Positions 1-8,328 are shown, numbered from the stretch's first letter. The stretch: 41,121 nt of DNA from Bacillota bacterium (GCA_023405135.1 JAEXYZ010000017.1:1-41121); one strand, 5' to 3'. Notes: generated from the sequence alone by a model not told the origin. Numbers and translations: made by a program.

Positions 1-80
1 GATTCTTGAAGGCTAATTTGCGTTTCACTCGATTTTCTGTGCGAGGAAAATCGAAGGTTGAAAATGAAATGGGTCTTGCG

Positions 81-118
81 TTAATGGCCGTGAATTTAAG
101 AAAATTCACGGCCATTAA
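81..118. repeat. Perfect 17-bp inverted repeat
   Basis: Bases 81-97 and 102-118 are exact reverse complements with a 4-nt loop (AAGA). There is no T-run on either side, so it is not a textbook intrinsic terminator. It may be an mRNA-end hairpin of a gene lying left of the window. No gene could be supported in bases 1-467 apart from the two hairpins. Confidence 0.7.
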
Positions 119-150
119 CTAAGGGAACAGAAGAACTAATGTGAAAAAAG

Positions 151-196
151 AGAGAAAGGTGAATTTGAGGGAACTCAAATTCACCTTTCTCTTTAT
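151..196. terminator. Bidirectional intrinsic terminator
   Basis: A perfect 19-bp stem (151-169 with 174-192) closes a GGAA loop. TTTATTT follows on the plus strand, and CTTTTTTC follows on the minus strand (plus-strand GAAAAAAG before the stem), so it can stop transcription in both directions. It separates the DUF3231 gene from whatever lies to the left. Confidence 0.75.
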
Positions 197-467
197 TTGA
201 AGCTAGTTATGTCCCAGCCCCCTTTTTTAATTTAAGGGTATATTCTAGTATAACTTGGTTACTTGGAAATTAATATACTTAAACCTAAATAAAGATAAGA
301 TTAAGAATTAAGCAAATAAATCTAAGGGGAAATCTAGTATTGAATGAATATTTGAAAGGATAAAGTATCATTTTTTATTTGATGTATTGTACAGGTCGTT
401 CATTCATACATACAATTTTCTAATCGAGGGAATATTATTCTTACTTATTAAAATAGGAGGTAGTTTT

Positions 468-1520
468 ATGGAACAAGCCGATAAAATATTAAATCCAATG
501 AATGTTATGAAGCCACTTAATTTAAGTACACAAGAATTAGATGAATCTCAACCTTTTACGGTTACTGAAATGGGTAAACTTTGGACTACTTATATGGGAA
601 ACAGTATGTCAAGCCAAATTATAACTTATTTTCTTCAACATTGTGAGGATCAACAGATTAAGTCGTTATTGGAAAATGGCTTAGCATTAACTAAGGACTT
701 TTTACAGAGAATTGAAAAGTTTTTTAAAAATGAAAATTTCCATATACCGTTAGGAATAACTAAAGAGGATGTAAATCTAGATGCTCCACGTTTATACAAA
801 GATGAATTTTATGTTCACTATTTAAAATATGCAGCTAAGGCGGGCATGAGCATTTACGCAGTAGCAATTCCATTGGTCATGAGGGAGGATATAAGAGAAT
901 TTTTCGCTTATGCAAGTCAATGTACCACAATTCTATTAGGACAAATAAATAATGTTTTATTTGACAAGAAATTAATTGTAAAACCTCCAATTATTCCAAC
1001 ACCTGAAAAAAACGATTTTATAACTAATCAAAGCTATCTAAATGGTTGGTTTGGAGATGTTAGACCACTACATGCATTGGAAATTATTCACCTTTACGAT
1101 AACATTGAAAATAATACAACAAGTAAAGCGTTGTTATTAGGATTTTATCAGACCGTTAAAGATGAAAAGATAAAGACTTTGTTTAAACGAGGTTTAGAAA
1201 TGACTGATAAGGCGGTGAAGCAATTTACTGAAAAGCTCCATATTGAAAACTTACAAGCACCTTCATATATAGACCATTTAGTTACAACATCCACTATTTC
1301 TCCTTTTTCAGATAAAATAATGTTATTCCATAAATTTGACATGTTTTCTATAAAGATAAGAACAATGGGAAATTCAATTGCGGTTAATGGAAGAAGAGAT
1401 ATAAGCGCGTTATATGGAAGAGCACTAATTAACAATGGCTTATTTGTTGATGATGCTGCAAATATCTTAATTGATAAAGGATGGCTGGAATCACCACCAA
1501 AAGCATTTGATAGAAGTTAA
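468..1520 (+). CDS. DUF3231 family protein (copy 1)
   Basis: A 350-residue protein made of two related ~165-residue halves. Each half begins with a ...E.G.LW.TY...-like helix (TVTEMGKLWTTYMGNSM in the first; a weaker match near residue 190, HALEIIHLYDNIENNTTSK), which is the DUF3231 arrangement. The family is widespread in spore-forming Bacillaceae and has no assigned reaction. The reading frame is open from 387, but the start is placed at 468 because AGGAGG sits 7-8 nt upstream of that ATG and the preceding 27 codons lack a ribosome site. It is monocistronic, with a terminator at 1735-1778. A paralogue lies at 21098-22081. The family assignment is secure; the function is unknown. Confidence 0.85.
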   Translation: MEQADKILNPMNVMKPLNLSTQELDESQPFTVTEMGKLWTTYMGNSMSSQIITYFLQHCEDQQIKSLLENGLALTKDFLQRIEKFFKNENFHIPLGITKEDVNLDAPRLYKDEFYVHYLKYAAKAGMSIYAVAIPLVMREDIREFFAYASQCTTILLGQINNVLFDKKLIVKPPIIPTPEKNDFITNQSYLNGWFGDVRPLHALEIIHLYDNIENNTTSKALLLGFYQTVKDEKIKTLFKRGLEMTDKAVKQFTEKLHIENLQAPSYIDHLVTTSTISPFSDKIMLFHKFDMFSIKIRTMGNSIAVNGRRDISALYGRALINNGLFVDDAANILIDKGWLESPPKAFDRS

Positions 1521-1734
1521 ATTTTTAAAACCTCCTTGTCAAAAGAATCTAGGAAGGGAATAGAACAATGTGGCAAATAAAAAAGAACTGGTGTTATGGA
1601 ATATCTAGTTTTTATTAAAGAAATTGAAAAAGTGATTGTACATGCTAATTGTTATTCGATTCGAGCGAGATTATCGAATAATATTAGGAAGTAAATAAAA
1701 CATTTTATATTAATCAAACTTAAATCTGCTGAAT

Positions 1735-1780
1735 AAGACTCTCTTTTATCAATTTCCTTTTTAAAGAGGGTCTTTTAATT
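1735..1780 (+). terminator. Intrinsic terminator after DUF3231 gene
   Basis: AAGACTCTCTTT (1735-1746) pairs with AAAGAGGGTCTT (1763-1774) with one G-T wobble, followed by TTAATTT. It lies about 215 nt after the DUF3231 stop codon. The remainder of 1521-2012 holds only a 32-codon open frame at 1596 without a ribosome site, and nothing else recognisable. Confidence 0.65.
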
Positions 1781-2008
1781 TACCGTAAAAAATGGCTATT
1801 CACGGACATTTTTAATCAAACTTTATTCCAAGAATACATAATAGAACATAGCCTTTACAATCTTCAATGGGCTTTAAATCGCGGTAAGGAAAAGCACTCA
1901 GTGAGGGGGTTATGAGCATTTAGTCGAAGTAACTTACTAGTGGTGAACTCTATTTCTAGTAAATGAGTTTTTTTACACAAAGAATTTAATTACTGAGGTT
2001 AGAAGAGA

Positions 2009-2041
2009 AAAAACCAGCTTAGGGGAATATCCTAAGCTGGT
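2009..2041 (-). terminator. Intrinsic terminator of brnQ
   Basis: An 11-bp perfect stem (2013-2023 with 2031-2041). Read on the minus strand it is followed by a T-rich tract (TTTTTCTCTTC). It starts about a dozen nucleotides past the brnQ stop codon. Confidence 0.85.
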
Positions 2042-2053
2042 CTACAACTAGCA

Positions 2054-3406
2054 TTATTGAACAACAGTCTTTTTAGCCCTAGTTGGCCATAAATAACCGA
2101 TAAATGTTCCAAGTAGAGCTGGTATGATCCAGCCAAGCCCAATATCGTAAAGTGGTAAATTATTCATGAAAAATAACTTAATGGATTCGAATAGAGGTAA
2201 TGACGCGCCAGGTAAAGTATCCACTAACGTGCTGTAGCCATCGAAGAAGCTTACACAAAAAGTGAAAAACATTGCTGTGGCGTATACACTCTGCTTAAGT
2301 TTAAAGAAAGATGAACAAAGGGCTAATAAGATTAAAACTATAGCTAAAGGATACAGTAACATTAATACGGGTACTGCATATTGAATAATATTGTTTAGAC
2401 CGAAGTTGGCAATAAAAAATGACAGAAAACAGAGTATTAGAACAAATAATTTATAACTTATTTTCGGATAAATATGATTAAAAAACTCACTGCAAGACGT
2501 AATAAGTCCAATGCTCGTTTTTAAACAGGCGAGTACGATAATAATCGCTAATAAAATGGCGCCGAATGATCCGAAATAATGCTGAGCCACTGCAGCAAAG
2601 ATTAAGCCGCCATTATCATATGTTCCGATAGTTGATACGCTTGAAGCACCCATATAGGTAATGAGTCCGTAAATCAGCATCATTAGTATCATGGCAAAAA
2701 TACCTGATTTCCAAGTAGCTTTCGCAATCTCTTTTGGATTAGTGATACCTTGTCCCTTAATTGCTTTTATAACCACGATACCGAAGGCGAGAGACGCAAG
2801 AGCATCCATCGTGTTATACCCTTCTTTAAAGCCCGTTATAAATGCCAGGTCGCTATAGTCACCAGTTGGAATATCGAAATGACCCATTGGTTTGACAATG
2901 GCAATGACAATTAACATGAATAAAAATACTAAAAATGCAGGAGTTAAATATTTGCCGATATAATCGATAATTTTTGCTGGATTTAGAGAAAAATAATAGA
3001 CAATTGCAAAAAATACAAGGCTAAATAACCCGAGGTATAAACTGCTATGTACTGGATTGATATACGGTTCAAAACCGACTACAAAAGGGACCGTTGCTGT
3101 CCGTGGAATTGCAAAAAATGGTCCAATGGTTAGGTAAAGTGCCACGGCAAATATGACTCCAAATAAAGGATGGACACGACTTGCTAAATCTCGTAATCCA
3201 CTACTCCCCGATAAACCAAAGGCTAAAATCCCCATAAATGGCAGCCCGATTGCGGTGATCAGGAAGCCAATTAATGCTGGCCAAAAATTAGTTCCAGCAA
3301 GTTGTCCCATTTGGATTGGGAAAATTAAATTCCCTGCACCAAAGAACATTCCAAACAGCATTGTGCCAATGATGGCATAGGTAGAAAATGATATTTTTTT
3401 TTCCAT
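2054..3406 (-). CDS. brnQ: Branched-chain amino acid:cation symporter BrnQ
   Basis: A 450-residue LIVCS-family (BrnQ) carrier that imports leucine, isoleucine and valine with Na+ or H+. It is a 12-helix membrane protein. The N-terminal segment with FGMFFGAGNLIFPIQMGQ is the family's most conserved region, and the length matches the usual 430-460 residues. The start is fixed by AGAAGGAGC upstream of the ATG. It is monocistronic on the minus strand with its own terminator. The ~330 nt upstream show no T-box motif and no clear CodY box, so regulation cannot be read from the sequence. Confidence 0.95.
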   Translation of the reverse strand: MEKKISFSTYAIIGTMLFGMFFGAGNLIFPIQMGQLAGTNFWPALIGFLITAIGLPFMGILAFGLSGSSGLRDLASRVHPLFGVIFAVALYLTIGPFFAIPRTATVPFVVGFEPYINPVHSSLYLGLFSLVFFAIVYYFSLNPAKIIDYIGKYLTPAFLVFLFMLIVIAIVKPMGHFDIPTGDYSDLAFITGFKEGYNTMDALASLAFGIVVIKAIKGQGITNPKEIAKATWKSGIFAMILMMLIYGLITYMGASSVSTIGTYDNGGLIFAAVAQHYFGSFGAILLAIIIVLACLKTSIGLITSCSEFFNHIYPKISYKLFVLILCFLSFFIANFGLNNIIQYAVPVLMLLYPLAIVLILLALCSSFFKLKQSVYATAMFFTFCVSFFDGYSTLVDTLPGASLPLFESIKLFFMNNLPLYDIGLGWIIPALLGTFIGYLWPTRAKKTVVQ

Positions 3407-3919
3407 ACTTGTGCTCCTTCTAGATGAATATCGTATATTCTATCACCTTTTTTATGTATAAGCTATAGCAATAAAATAATTAAATGAGTTTAACAGAAAT
3501 GGATTATTCAATCTTCCTACTGTTTTATAGAGCATTTTTTTTACTTTGAACCTGACTTTACATTTTACGACTTCCAGTTCAACAACTGGATCTATTCATA
3601 TCTCCACCTTTATGTTGTTAATTGACCGGTAAACACGTCTGTGTCATTCATATCTTCACTTGTTATACGGGGTATCAATGTCAAAACAGATCTTCATGCA
3701 GGACAAACAGTTTACTGATCGGATCAAGAATCCCAGCAGTCTATATCCAATACTTCCCATTTGAGGAGAAAAATTTTGTATAAAAAGTATGAATCTCCGG
3801 AAAAGTAATTAAGGGAATATAGTAGGGGGACAAATATTTGTTTTTTAGTAAGGTGCAATCATTTTTTAAGAAGCGGAAGATTTTTTGAATAAAAAAAACA
3901 ATACAACTCAAAATAATAG
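3407..3919. other. Intergenic stretch between brnQ and the SASP-like gene
   Basis: About 500 bases without a supported gene. Around 3660-3780 short open pieces in different plus frames (for example RGINVKTDLHAGQTVY, then DRIKNPSSLYPILP) hint at a decayed small gene, but stops interrupt every frame and no family is recognised. Confidence 0.4.
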
Positions 3920-3938
3920 GGTGGAGGTGAGATATAAA

Positions 3939-4070
3939 ATGGCGAATAACAATAACCGCAATCAAAACAATAATGACAATAATAATCTTGAAGAGTTCGC
4001 TCAAGAAGTAAACTTTGATCGCAACCGTAATCAAAACAATAATGACAATAACAACCGTGAGAATCGATAA
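3939..4070 (+). CDS. Small gamma-type SASP-like spore protein
   Basis: A 43-residue, Asn-rich, Cys-free protein. Two nearly identical Asn-rich segments (NRNQNNNDNNN at about residues 6-16 and 29-39) flank a central LEEFAQEVNFDRNRNQ. That centre matches the EFA.E...Q.VR.QN pattern of gamma-type small acid-soluble spore proteins (SspE), which serve as an amino-acid reserve broken down at germination. The start at 3939 is set by GGTGGAGGTGAG about 8 nt upstream. Gamma-SASPs usually have about 60-100 residues with two or more FASET repeats, so this would be a minimal one-repeat version. A strong terminator follows at 4119. The assignment rests on motif and composition only. Confidence 0.6.
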   Translation: MANNNNRNQNNNDNNNLEEFAQEVNFDRNRNQNNNDNNNRENR

Positions 4071-4118
4071 GGAAATAGTGTTCTAAAATCAAGATTTTAT
4101 AGAAGCTATTTAAATGGC

Positions 4119-4166
4119 ACCCCTAAATAGGGTACTTCTTATAAGGTACCCTATTCGGGGGTTTTT
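4119..4166 (+). terminator. Intrinsic terminator of the SASP-like gene
   Basis: ACCCCTAAATAGGGTAC pairs with GTACCCTATTCGGGGGT across 4119-4162 (a ~16-bp stem with minor mismatch), followed by TTTTT. It lies 50 nt after the stop codon. Confidence 0.9.
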
Positions 4167-4283
4167 GATGAAAAATTTAGAACCGAAACAAGAACGATTT
4201 CTATAAAATAATATAAGTTTAATTTAGTTAAACAACGAAAACAGTTGTAAGTTCCAGTTTAGAGAATAGTTTATAATATATTT

Positions 4284-4355
4284 TCCGAAGTAGCTCAGTG
4301 GTAGAGCAATCGGCTGTTAACCGATTGGTCGTAGGTTCGAGTCCTACCTTCGGAG
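4284..4355 (+). tRNA. tRNA-Asn (GTT)
   Basis: A complete 72-nt cloverleaf. The acceptor stem is TCCGAAG/CTTCGGA (4284-4290 with 4348-4354), the D-stem GCTC/GAGC, and the anticodon stem ATCGG/CCGAT with loop CTGTTAA and anticodon GTT at 4316-4318. The T-arm is GTAGG-TTCGAGT-CCTAC with discriminator G at 4355. The CCA end is not encoded. A TATAAT box at 4272-4277 lies just upstream, though its -35 is unclear. It is a stand-alone tRNA gene. Confidence 0.97.
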
Positions 4356-4423
4356 CCTTCCTATTTTTTGAAGTTTAAGTGAAAACCGTTGATTTACTAG
4401 AAAACGGTAAAATTATATTAAGT

Positions 4424-4456
4424 GGCATTCTATTAATGGGAATGCTCTTTTTTTAA
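4424..4456 (+). terminator. Terminator downstream of tRNA-Asn
   Basis: GCATTC (4425-4430) pairs with GAATGC (4440-4445), followed by TCTTTTTTT. It is a short stem with a long T-run and a plausible 3' end for the tRNA transcript. Past it, to 4556, only a four-codon ATG...TAA frame (4496-4510) behind AGAGGAG is seen. Confidence 0.6.
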
Positions 4457-4556
4457 TTTGAACAATGGGTAATAAATGGTAGAGGAGTGAATTGTATGTG
4501 GTTTCTTTAAAGCATATGGCCAAAAGTTATGTGAATAGGCAACAAATGATAGTAAA

Positions 4557-4582
4557 TAAAAAAACCGTTCATTTTTGAACGG
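4557..4582 (-). terminator. Terminator of the LysE-family gene
   Basis: CCGTTCA (4565-4571) and TGAACGG (4576-4582) form a 7-bp stem. On the minus strand it is followed by a run of T (plus-strand AAATAAAAAAA). It sits just beyond the exporter's stop codon. Confidence 0.8.
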
Positions 4583-4609
4583 AAAGAATCTAATTATATT
4601 GTTAATCAA

Positions 4610-5239
4610 TCAGAGGCCTGTTTTTATACCAAAGCCTATTAAAATGAGACCAGTTGATTTTTGAAATGCTTTCTGGAATCTGGAATTGTTCAACCACTTT
4701 TTTGCGTAATCAATTAGATAAACCAAAAATAAAAACCACAATGCAGCGAGTACAGTTAATATTAGGGCTAATACAATTAATTGCTTGTTTACATTTTCAT
4801 TTAAATTAATAAATTGCGGCATGATTGTTATATAAACTAGAACCGTTTTCGGATTAAGAATATTACTAAGTAATGCTTGCGTAAAGGAATTTTTATTATG
4901 CCGATTTGAGGTTTCCATAGGTGTATTTGCATGTGCTTGAATTTCTTCTAGTGAAAATGTACTTTTAGCAAAAAAACTTTTGATTCCTAAATAAATTAGG
5001 TAAGCGGCTCCCAAATATTTGATTGTACTAAACAGTATCACAGACTTTGCGATTACAACAGATAATCCAAGTATAGCTATTAGCGTCCAAAAAGATAGTC
5101 CTGTTACCATTCCGAGAACAGTATAACGTCCAGCCTTTGGACCATAGTTAAGTGTATTTTTTACTAGGAGCATAGTATCTACCCCTGGTATTATTACCAT
5201 CATAGCAGCAATTGATATATATATTAGTAAGTTATCCAT
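4610..5239 (-). CDS. LysE/RhtB family amino acid exporter
   Basis: A 209-residue, six-helix translocator of the LysE superfamily, which exports amino acids or derivatives across the cytoplasmic membrane. The N-terminal region has the family signature PG.D...V..N.L..G...G (about residues 18-45, IPGVDTMLLVKNTLNYGPKAG). The conserved NPK motif at about residue 130 (LSNILNPKTVLVY) is also present. The start ATG has AAGGGG 8 nt upstream. It is transcribed divergently from the TrmB-type regulator, and a perfect 14-bp palindrome overlaps its predicted -10 box. The adjacent regulator therefore probably controls it. The substrate cannot be told from the sequence. Confidence 0.9.
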   Translation of the reverse strand: MDNLLIYISIAAMMVIIPGVDTMLLVKNTLNYGPKAGRYTVLGMVTGLSFWTLIAILGLSVVIAKSVILFSTIKYLGAAYLIYLGIKSFFAKSTFSLEEIQAHANTPMETSNRHNKNSFTQALLSNILNPKTVLVYITIMPQFINLNENVNKQLIVLALILTVLAALWFLFLVYLIDYAKKWLNNSRFQKAFQKSTGLILIGFGIKTGL

Positions 5240-5282
5240 ACTATTTCCCCTTCATGTTTTTAATAGTGACTACTTAGGTAAC

Positions 5283-5296
5283 TACTTTCGAAAGTA
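5283..5296. promoter_or_regulatory. Palindromic operator between lysE-like and trmB-like genes
   Basis: TACTTTCGAAAGTA is a perfect 14-bp palindrome. The left half belongs to a direct repeat (ACTACTT at 5269-5275 and 5281-5287). It overlaps the predicted exporter -10 box and lies just upstream of the regulator's predicted -35, the expected place for a site bound by the TrmB-family protein. Confidence 0.6.
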
Positions 5297-5322
5297 TATC
5301 AGATGCTTTTGGAGAAAATCAA
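5293..5322 (-). promoter_or_regulatory. Promoter of the LysE-family gene
   Basis: Read on the minus strand: -35 TTGATT (5317-5322), 18-nt spacer, -10 TATACT (5293-5298) with an extended TGA just before it. This is a good sigma-A promoter, with its -10 inside the palindromic operator. Confidence 0.65.
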
Positions 5323-5338
5323 CTGATTTTGCTAAAAT
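5309..5338 (+). promoter_or_regulatory. Promoter of the TrmB-family regulator
   Basis: TTGGAG (5309-5314), 18-nt spacer, TAAAAT (5333-5338). It overlaps the divergent exporter promoter, so one bound regulator could affect both directions. Confidence 0.45.
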
Positions 5339-5379
5339 ACCAATTATAAGGTAGTGAGTAAGGATGATTAGGAGGGCTT

Positions 5380-6207
5380 ATGAAAGAAAATATTTTAGAA
5401 ATATTAAAAGATCTAAATTTTACCGAATATGAGGCGAAAGCATATCTTACTTTGTTGGAGGAATCACCACTGACCGGCTATGCTGTTGCAAAAAATTCAG
5501 GTGTTCCACGTTCAAAAATATATGAAGTTCTGGATAATTTGGTGATTCGAGGAGATATTCTAGTTAGTCCAGGAAACACACCACAATATACCCCTGTTCC
5601 CGCAAAAGAACTAATTAAAAGCCGTCGAAAGAAAGCAGAGGAAAATTTTGAACTAGCTGAAAAATCATTGGCAGTGTTTGAACGTTCTGTAAATGACCGT
5701 AGTAATATTTGGAATATAACGGGGCGTAATGAAATAATCGAAAAGGTAAAAGAAAGTATATTATCTGCTAAAAAAAGAATTCTTTTAGAGATTTGGAGTG
5801 AAGAATTTAAGGAATTGGAGACTGAACTAAGACAAGCAGCCAAAAGAGGGGTCAATGTAACAATTATTGCTTATGGGGAAATTATCTCTGATTTTGCAAA
5901 TGTATACCTCCATTATATGGGGCATGAAATTACAGAAGAATATGGTGGAAGATGGATTGTTTTTAGTGGAGATGATTCAGAAGTAGTAGCAGGCATTGTC
6001 TCATTGAGTAAAGATAGCCGTGCAGCATGGACTATGCATGTAGGTTTAGTAATGCCAATTACAGAAGTTATGATACACGATTTGTATCTCATGGAAATTA
6101 TGAAGAAACATAAAGAACTTTTGGAAGAAAGTTTTGGGAAAAACCTCGTGAATTTACGCCGCAAATTTTCAATCCATCCAGATTTTAAAAAACATTATGT
6201 AGACTAG
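5380..6207 (+). CDS. TrmB family transcriptional regulator
   Basis: A 275-residue regulator. The N-terminal winged helix (residues ~1-75) has the TrmB pattern LNFTEYEAKAYLTLLEESPLTGYAVAKNSGVPRSKIYEVLDNL. A short coiled linker (~80-105) leads to a C-terminal effector domain (~110-270) of the phospholipase-D-like TrmB type. TrmB-family proteins bind palindromic promoter sites and respond to small molecules. The start has AGGAGG 7-8 nt upstream. The divergent arrangement with a LysE-type exporter and the shared palindrome at 5283 suggests local control of export. The effector is unknown. Confidence 0.88.
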   Translation: MKENILEILKDLNFTEYEAKAYLTLLEESPLTGYAVAKNSGVPRSKIYEVLDNLVIRGDILVSPGNTPQYTPVPAKELIKSRRKKAEENFELAEKSLAVFERSVNDRSNIWNITGRNEIIEKVKESILSAKKRILLEIWSEEFKELETELRQAAKRGVNVTIIAYGEIISDFANVYLHYMGHEITEEYGGRWIVFSGDDSEVVAGIVSLSKDSRAAWTMHVGLVMPITEVMIHDLYLMEIMKKHKELLEESFGKNLVNLRRKFSIHPDFKKHYVD

Positions 6208-6373
6208 ACTAATATTATAATTCTTCGATTTAGAAAATATTGGTTCTATAATATTATTGGAGGAACAAGGGGAAATTTATGAAAATAGTGATGTAAGTTT
6301 CTTGCTTTTTATGTAATAATTATTTGTAGCATTGTAAATTTAAAATTCATATGTAGTGGAAGTGGGGATCATA

Positions 6374-6814
6374 ATGGCAACGGGAACACATACAGTAGAA
6401 ATTCCAATAGATGTACAAGCAGTTTGGGATTATGTCAGTGATCTTGAAAAATGGGCAACAACAGTACCAGCCTATAAAGAACATGAAATAATAAATGAAA
6501 AACAATCTATTTGGACATTTGAAGGTAGTGTGAAAGGTATTAAAAAAACAATACAAGCGCAGGTAGATATTACCGAATGGAATGAACCTTCAAATATTAA
6601 ATTTGAACTGAAAGGGTTATCTGATAATTTTACAGGAAGTGGACACTTTACTGCAGACGATATTGATGGTAAAACAACGATGACTTGTACTGTAGAAGTC
6701 CATGCAGGCGGATTATCAGGTGCGGTGTTGACACCAATTATTAAATGGGCTGTTCCGAAAGTAACATCTCGTTTAACAGAATCTATTGCACGTAAAATTG
6801 CAGTATTTTCATAG
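6374..6814 (+). CDS. SRPBCC / CoxG-like protein
   Basis: A 146-residue protein of the SRPBCC (START/Bet v1-like) fold, close to the CoxG group. The N-terminal strand and helix (VEIPIDVQAVWDYVSDLEKWATTVPAYKE) and the distal GGLSGAVLTPIIKWAVPKVTSRLTE helix that lines the ligand pocket are typical. CoxG-type proteins occur with molybdenum hydroxylases, but no such genes are nearby, so the ligand is unknown. A GTG at 6356 is an alternative start; ATG 6374 is preferred because AGTGGGG lies 7 nt upstream and the protein then begins at the family's usual position. Confidence 0.78.
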   Translation: MATGTHTVEIPIDVQAVWDYVSDLEKWATTVPAYKEHEIINEKQSIWTFEGSVKGIKKTIQAQVDITEWNEPSNIKFELKGLSDNFTGSGHFTADDIDGKTTMTCTVEVHAGGLSGAVLTPIIKWAVPKVTSRLTESIARKIAVFS

Positions 6815-6867
6815 ATTAAAAGTCTTTTCATATTGGAGATACTAGCTTAATTATGCAAAAGGGGAAA

Positions 6868-6898
6868 GGGGGCTGTCAAAAGTAGATAGCCTCTTTTT
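6868..6898 (+). terminator. Terminator after the CoxG-like gene
   Basis: GGGGGCTGTC pairs with GATAGCCTCT (6868-6877 with 6885-6894, some G-T wobbles), followed by TTTTT. Confidence 0.75.
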
Positions 6899-7019
6899 GC
6901 TGTGTTAGATATAATTAATCAATTTAATTTATATAAGTTTCTAATCCATTGATAAAAAAGTTGAAAAATACTTTTAATGTTAAGTTGATAAATTGAATCT
7001 TTTAGAATTTATAGTTGTA

Positions 7020-7067
7020 GGAGAACAATTCTTCAATAAAGAGAAGTGCTCTCCTCTTTATTTTTTG
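7020..7067 (+). terminator. Second hairpin with T-run
   Basis: AAAGAG...CTCTTT (7038-7063) lies within a larger imperfect GGAGA...TCTCC stem and is followed by ATTTTTT. It may be a back-up terminator, or the end of a lost gene between 6900 and 7020. No gene is seen in 6815-7216. Confidence 0.5.
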
Positions 7068-7216
7068 GATCTTTTTGGCGTATAATGCCATGCATCAAAA
7101 AACATGGAGATTTTAAGGTTAAATCTTATTTAATTGTATTTTTTCTCCATAAATAAACTACATACCAAATTCAGCCTATTAGTGCACACTGTAAACGCTC
7201 CGTTAATCAGTAAAAT

Positions 7217-8227
7217 TCAATAATTTATTCTTTTCACACTGGATCGTTCAATTAATTTTCCCCCGGCTATTATCGTCTTTTCCTCTACAATTGCCTGTTC
7301 ACCCTTTAATATTGAAATTAATTTTTCCACCGCAACTTCACCTAATTTAGACAATGGAAGCTCAACAGTTGTTAACGGAGGGTGAATTGTATTTGCAAAG
7401 AAGACATCATGAAACCCAACTACAGAGATATCCTCAGGTACTCGAAATCCTTCACTATGCAATGCTTCAAGTACACCCAATGCAATCAAAATATTAGATG
7501 CAAATATAGCTGTACAACCCGTTTGATCTTGTAGTAAACGTTTTGTTGCAGCAAATCCACCCTGTAATGAATAATCGCTTTCTTGTACAAAATGTGTTTG
7601 ATATTCTAAATCGTACTTATTTAAACTTTCTCGATAACCTTTTAAACGTGTTAAACCCGTACTCGTAAAAAGTGGACCTGCAATATGCGCTATTTTTTTA
7701 TGTCCCAACTCAATTAAATATTCTGTAGCTATTCGGCTACCTGTTAGATCATCAAGAAGCACGCTATTATTTACACCTTGAACTTCACGATTAAACATAA
7801 CAAAAGGTTTTTTAAACTTATTCAAAGTTCTGATTGTTTCTTGCTCATTTGTAATACTACCAATAAGCAATCCATCTACTTTTGATTGAAGACTGAGCAA
7901 TTGTTGAATCATATTTTTTTTCTCTTGTTGAAGGGTTGAAACAATCAACGTATATCCCTTATTAGCCGCTTCTCTTTCTGCACCTTTAATTATTTCCGCG
8001 TATACGGGGTTGGAAAAATCAGGAATAATAATGGCTATCATTTTTGTTTCTTTATTTTTTAAATTACGGGCAGCTTGGTTTGGTTCGTAGTTAGATTCTC
8101 TAACAGCATCTATAATCCGTTGGCGTGTTTCAGGTTTAATATTTAGTGTGTCATTATTATTCAAAACCCTAGATACGACGGATGGATGAACACCAGCTAG
8201 TTTTGCAACATCTTTTAGTGTAGCCAA
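7217..8227 (-). CDS. LacI/GalR family transcriptional regulator
   Basis: A 336-residue repressor. The N-terminal LacI helix-turn-helix (residues 1-50) reads TLKDVAKLAGVHPSVVSRVLNN. The hinge helix with PNQAARNLK is at ~52-60. A periplasmic-binding-protein-like effector domain (~62-330) includes the IIPDFSNPVYAEIIKGAE and VVGFHDVFFANTIHPPLTTVE segments. The start is a TTG, chosen because AGGTGA lies 6 nt upstream and it begins exactly at the conserved MATLKDVA position. It is divergent from the lyase-permease operon with two operator-like palindromes between, so local repression with inducer release is likely. The inducer is presumably the substrate of the lyase or permease. Confidence 0.93.
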   Translation of the reverse strand: MATLKDVAKLAGVHPSVVSRVLNNNDTLNIKPETRQRIIDAVRESNYEPNQAARNLKNKETKMIAIIIPDFSNPVYAEIIKGAEREAANKGYTLIVSTLQQEKKNMIQQLLSLQSKVDGLLIGSITNEQETIRTLNKFKKPFVMFNREVQGVNNSVLLDDLTGSRIATEYLIELGHKKIAHIAGPLFTSTGLTRLKGYRESLNKYDLEYQTHFVQESDYSLQGGFAATKRLLQDQTGCTAIFASNILIALGVLEALHSEGFRVPEDISVVGFHDVFFANTIHPPLTTVELPLSKLGEVAVEKLISILKGEQAIVEEKTIIAGGKLIERSSVKRINY

Positions 8228-8260
8228 TTCAAATCACCTAAACTTTATAGTCTTATAGAA

Positions 8261-8290
8261 ATTATAACGAATACGCCATGAGATTACCAA
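8261..8290 (-). promoter_or_regulatory. Promoter of the LacI-family gene
   Basis: On the minus strand: TTGGTA (8285-8290), 18-nt spacer, TATAAT (8261-8266), about 30 nt before the TTG start. Confidence 0.6.
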
Positions 8291-8328
8291 CTCCCTTCGA
8301 TCTAATGTAGTGAATTTTCAAAATTATA

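Noticed and set aside
1596..1694. 32-codon plus-strand frame considered as a Spo0E-like phosphatase
   Set aside because: It lacks the SQ.LD signature of Spo0E-type peptides and has no ribosome site.
3407..3740. Possible T-box upstream of brnQ
   Set aside because: No GGTGG-ACCGCG-type T-box sequence or specifier stem is visible on the minus strand.
3741..4092. Minus-strand frames opposite the SASP-like gene
   Set aside because: They are antisense shadows of the Asn-rich repeat, with low-complexity Tyr/Cys or Ile/Val composition.
4496..4510. Four-codon frame MWFL behind AGAGGAG
   Set aside because: It is isolated between two terminators with no downstream gene on that strand.
6280..6297. Five-codon frame MKIVM behind GGAGG
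   Set aside because: The ribosome site looks real, but nothing structured follows and the next gene has its own site. It is probably a decayed start.
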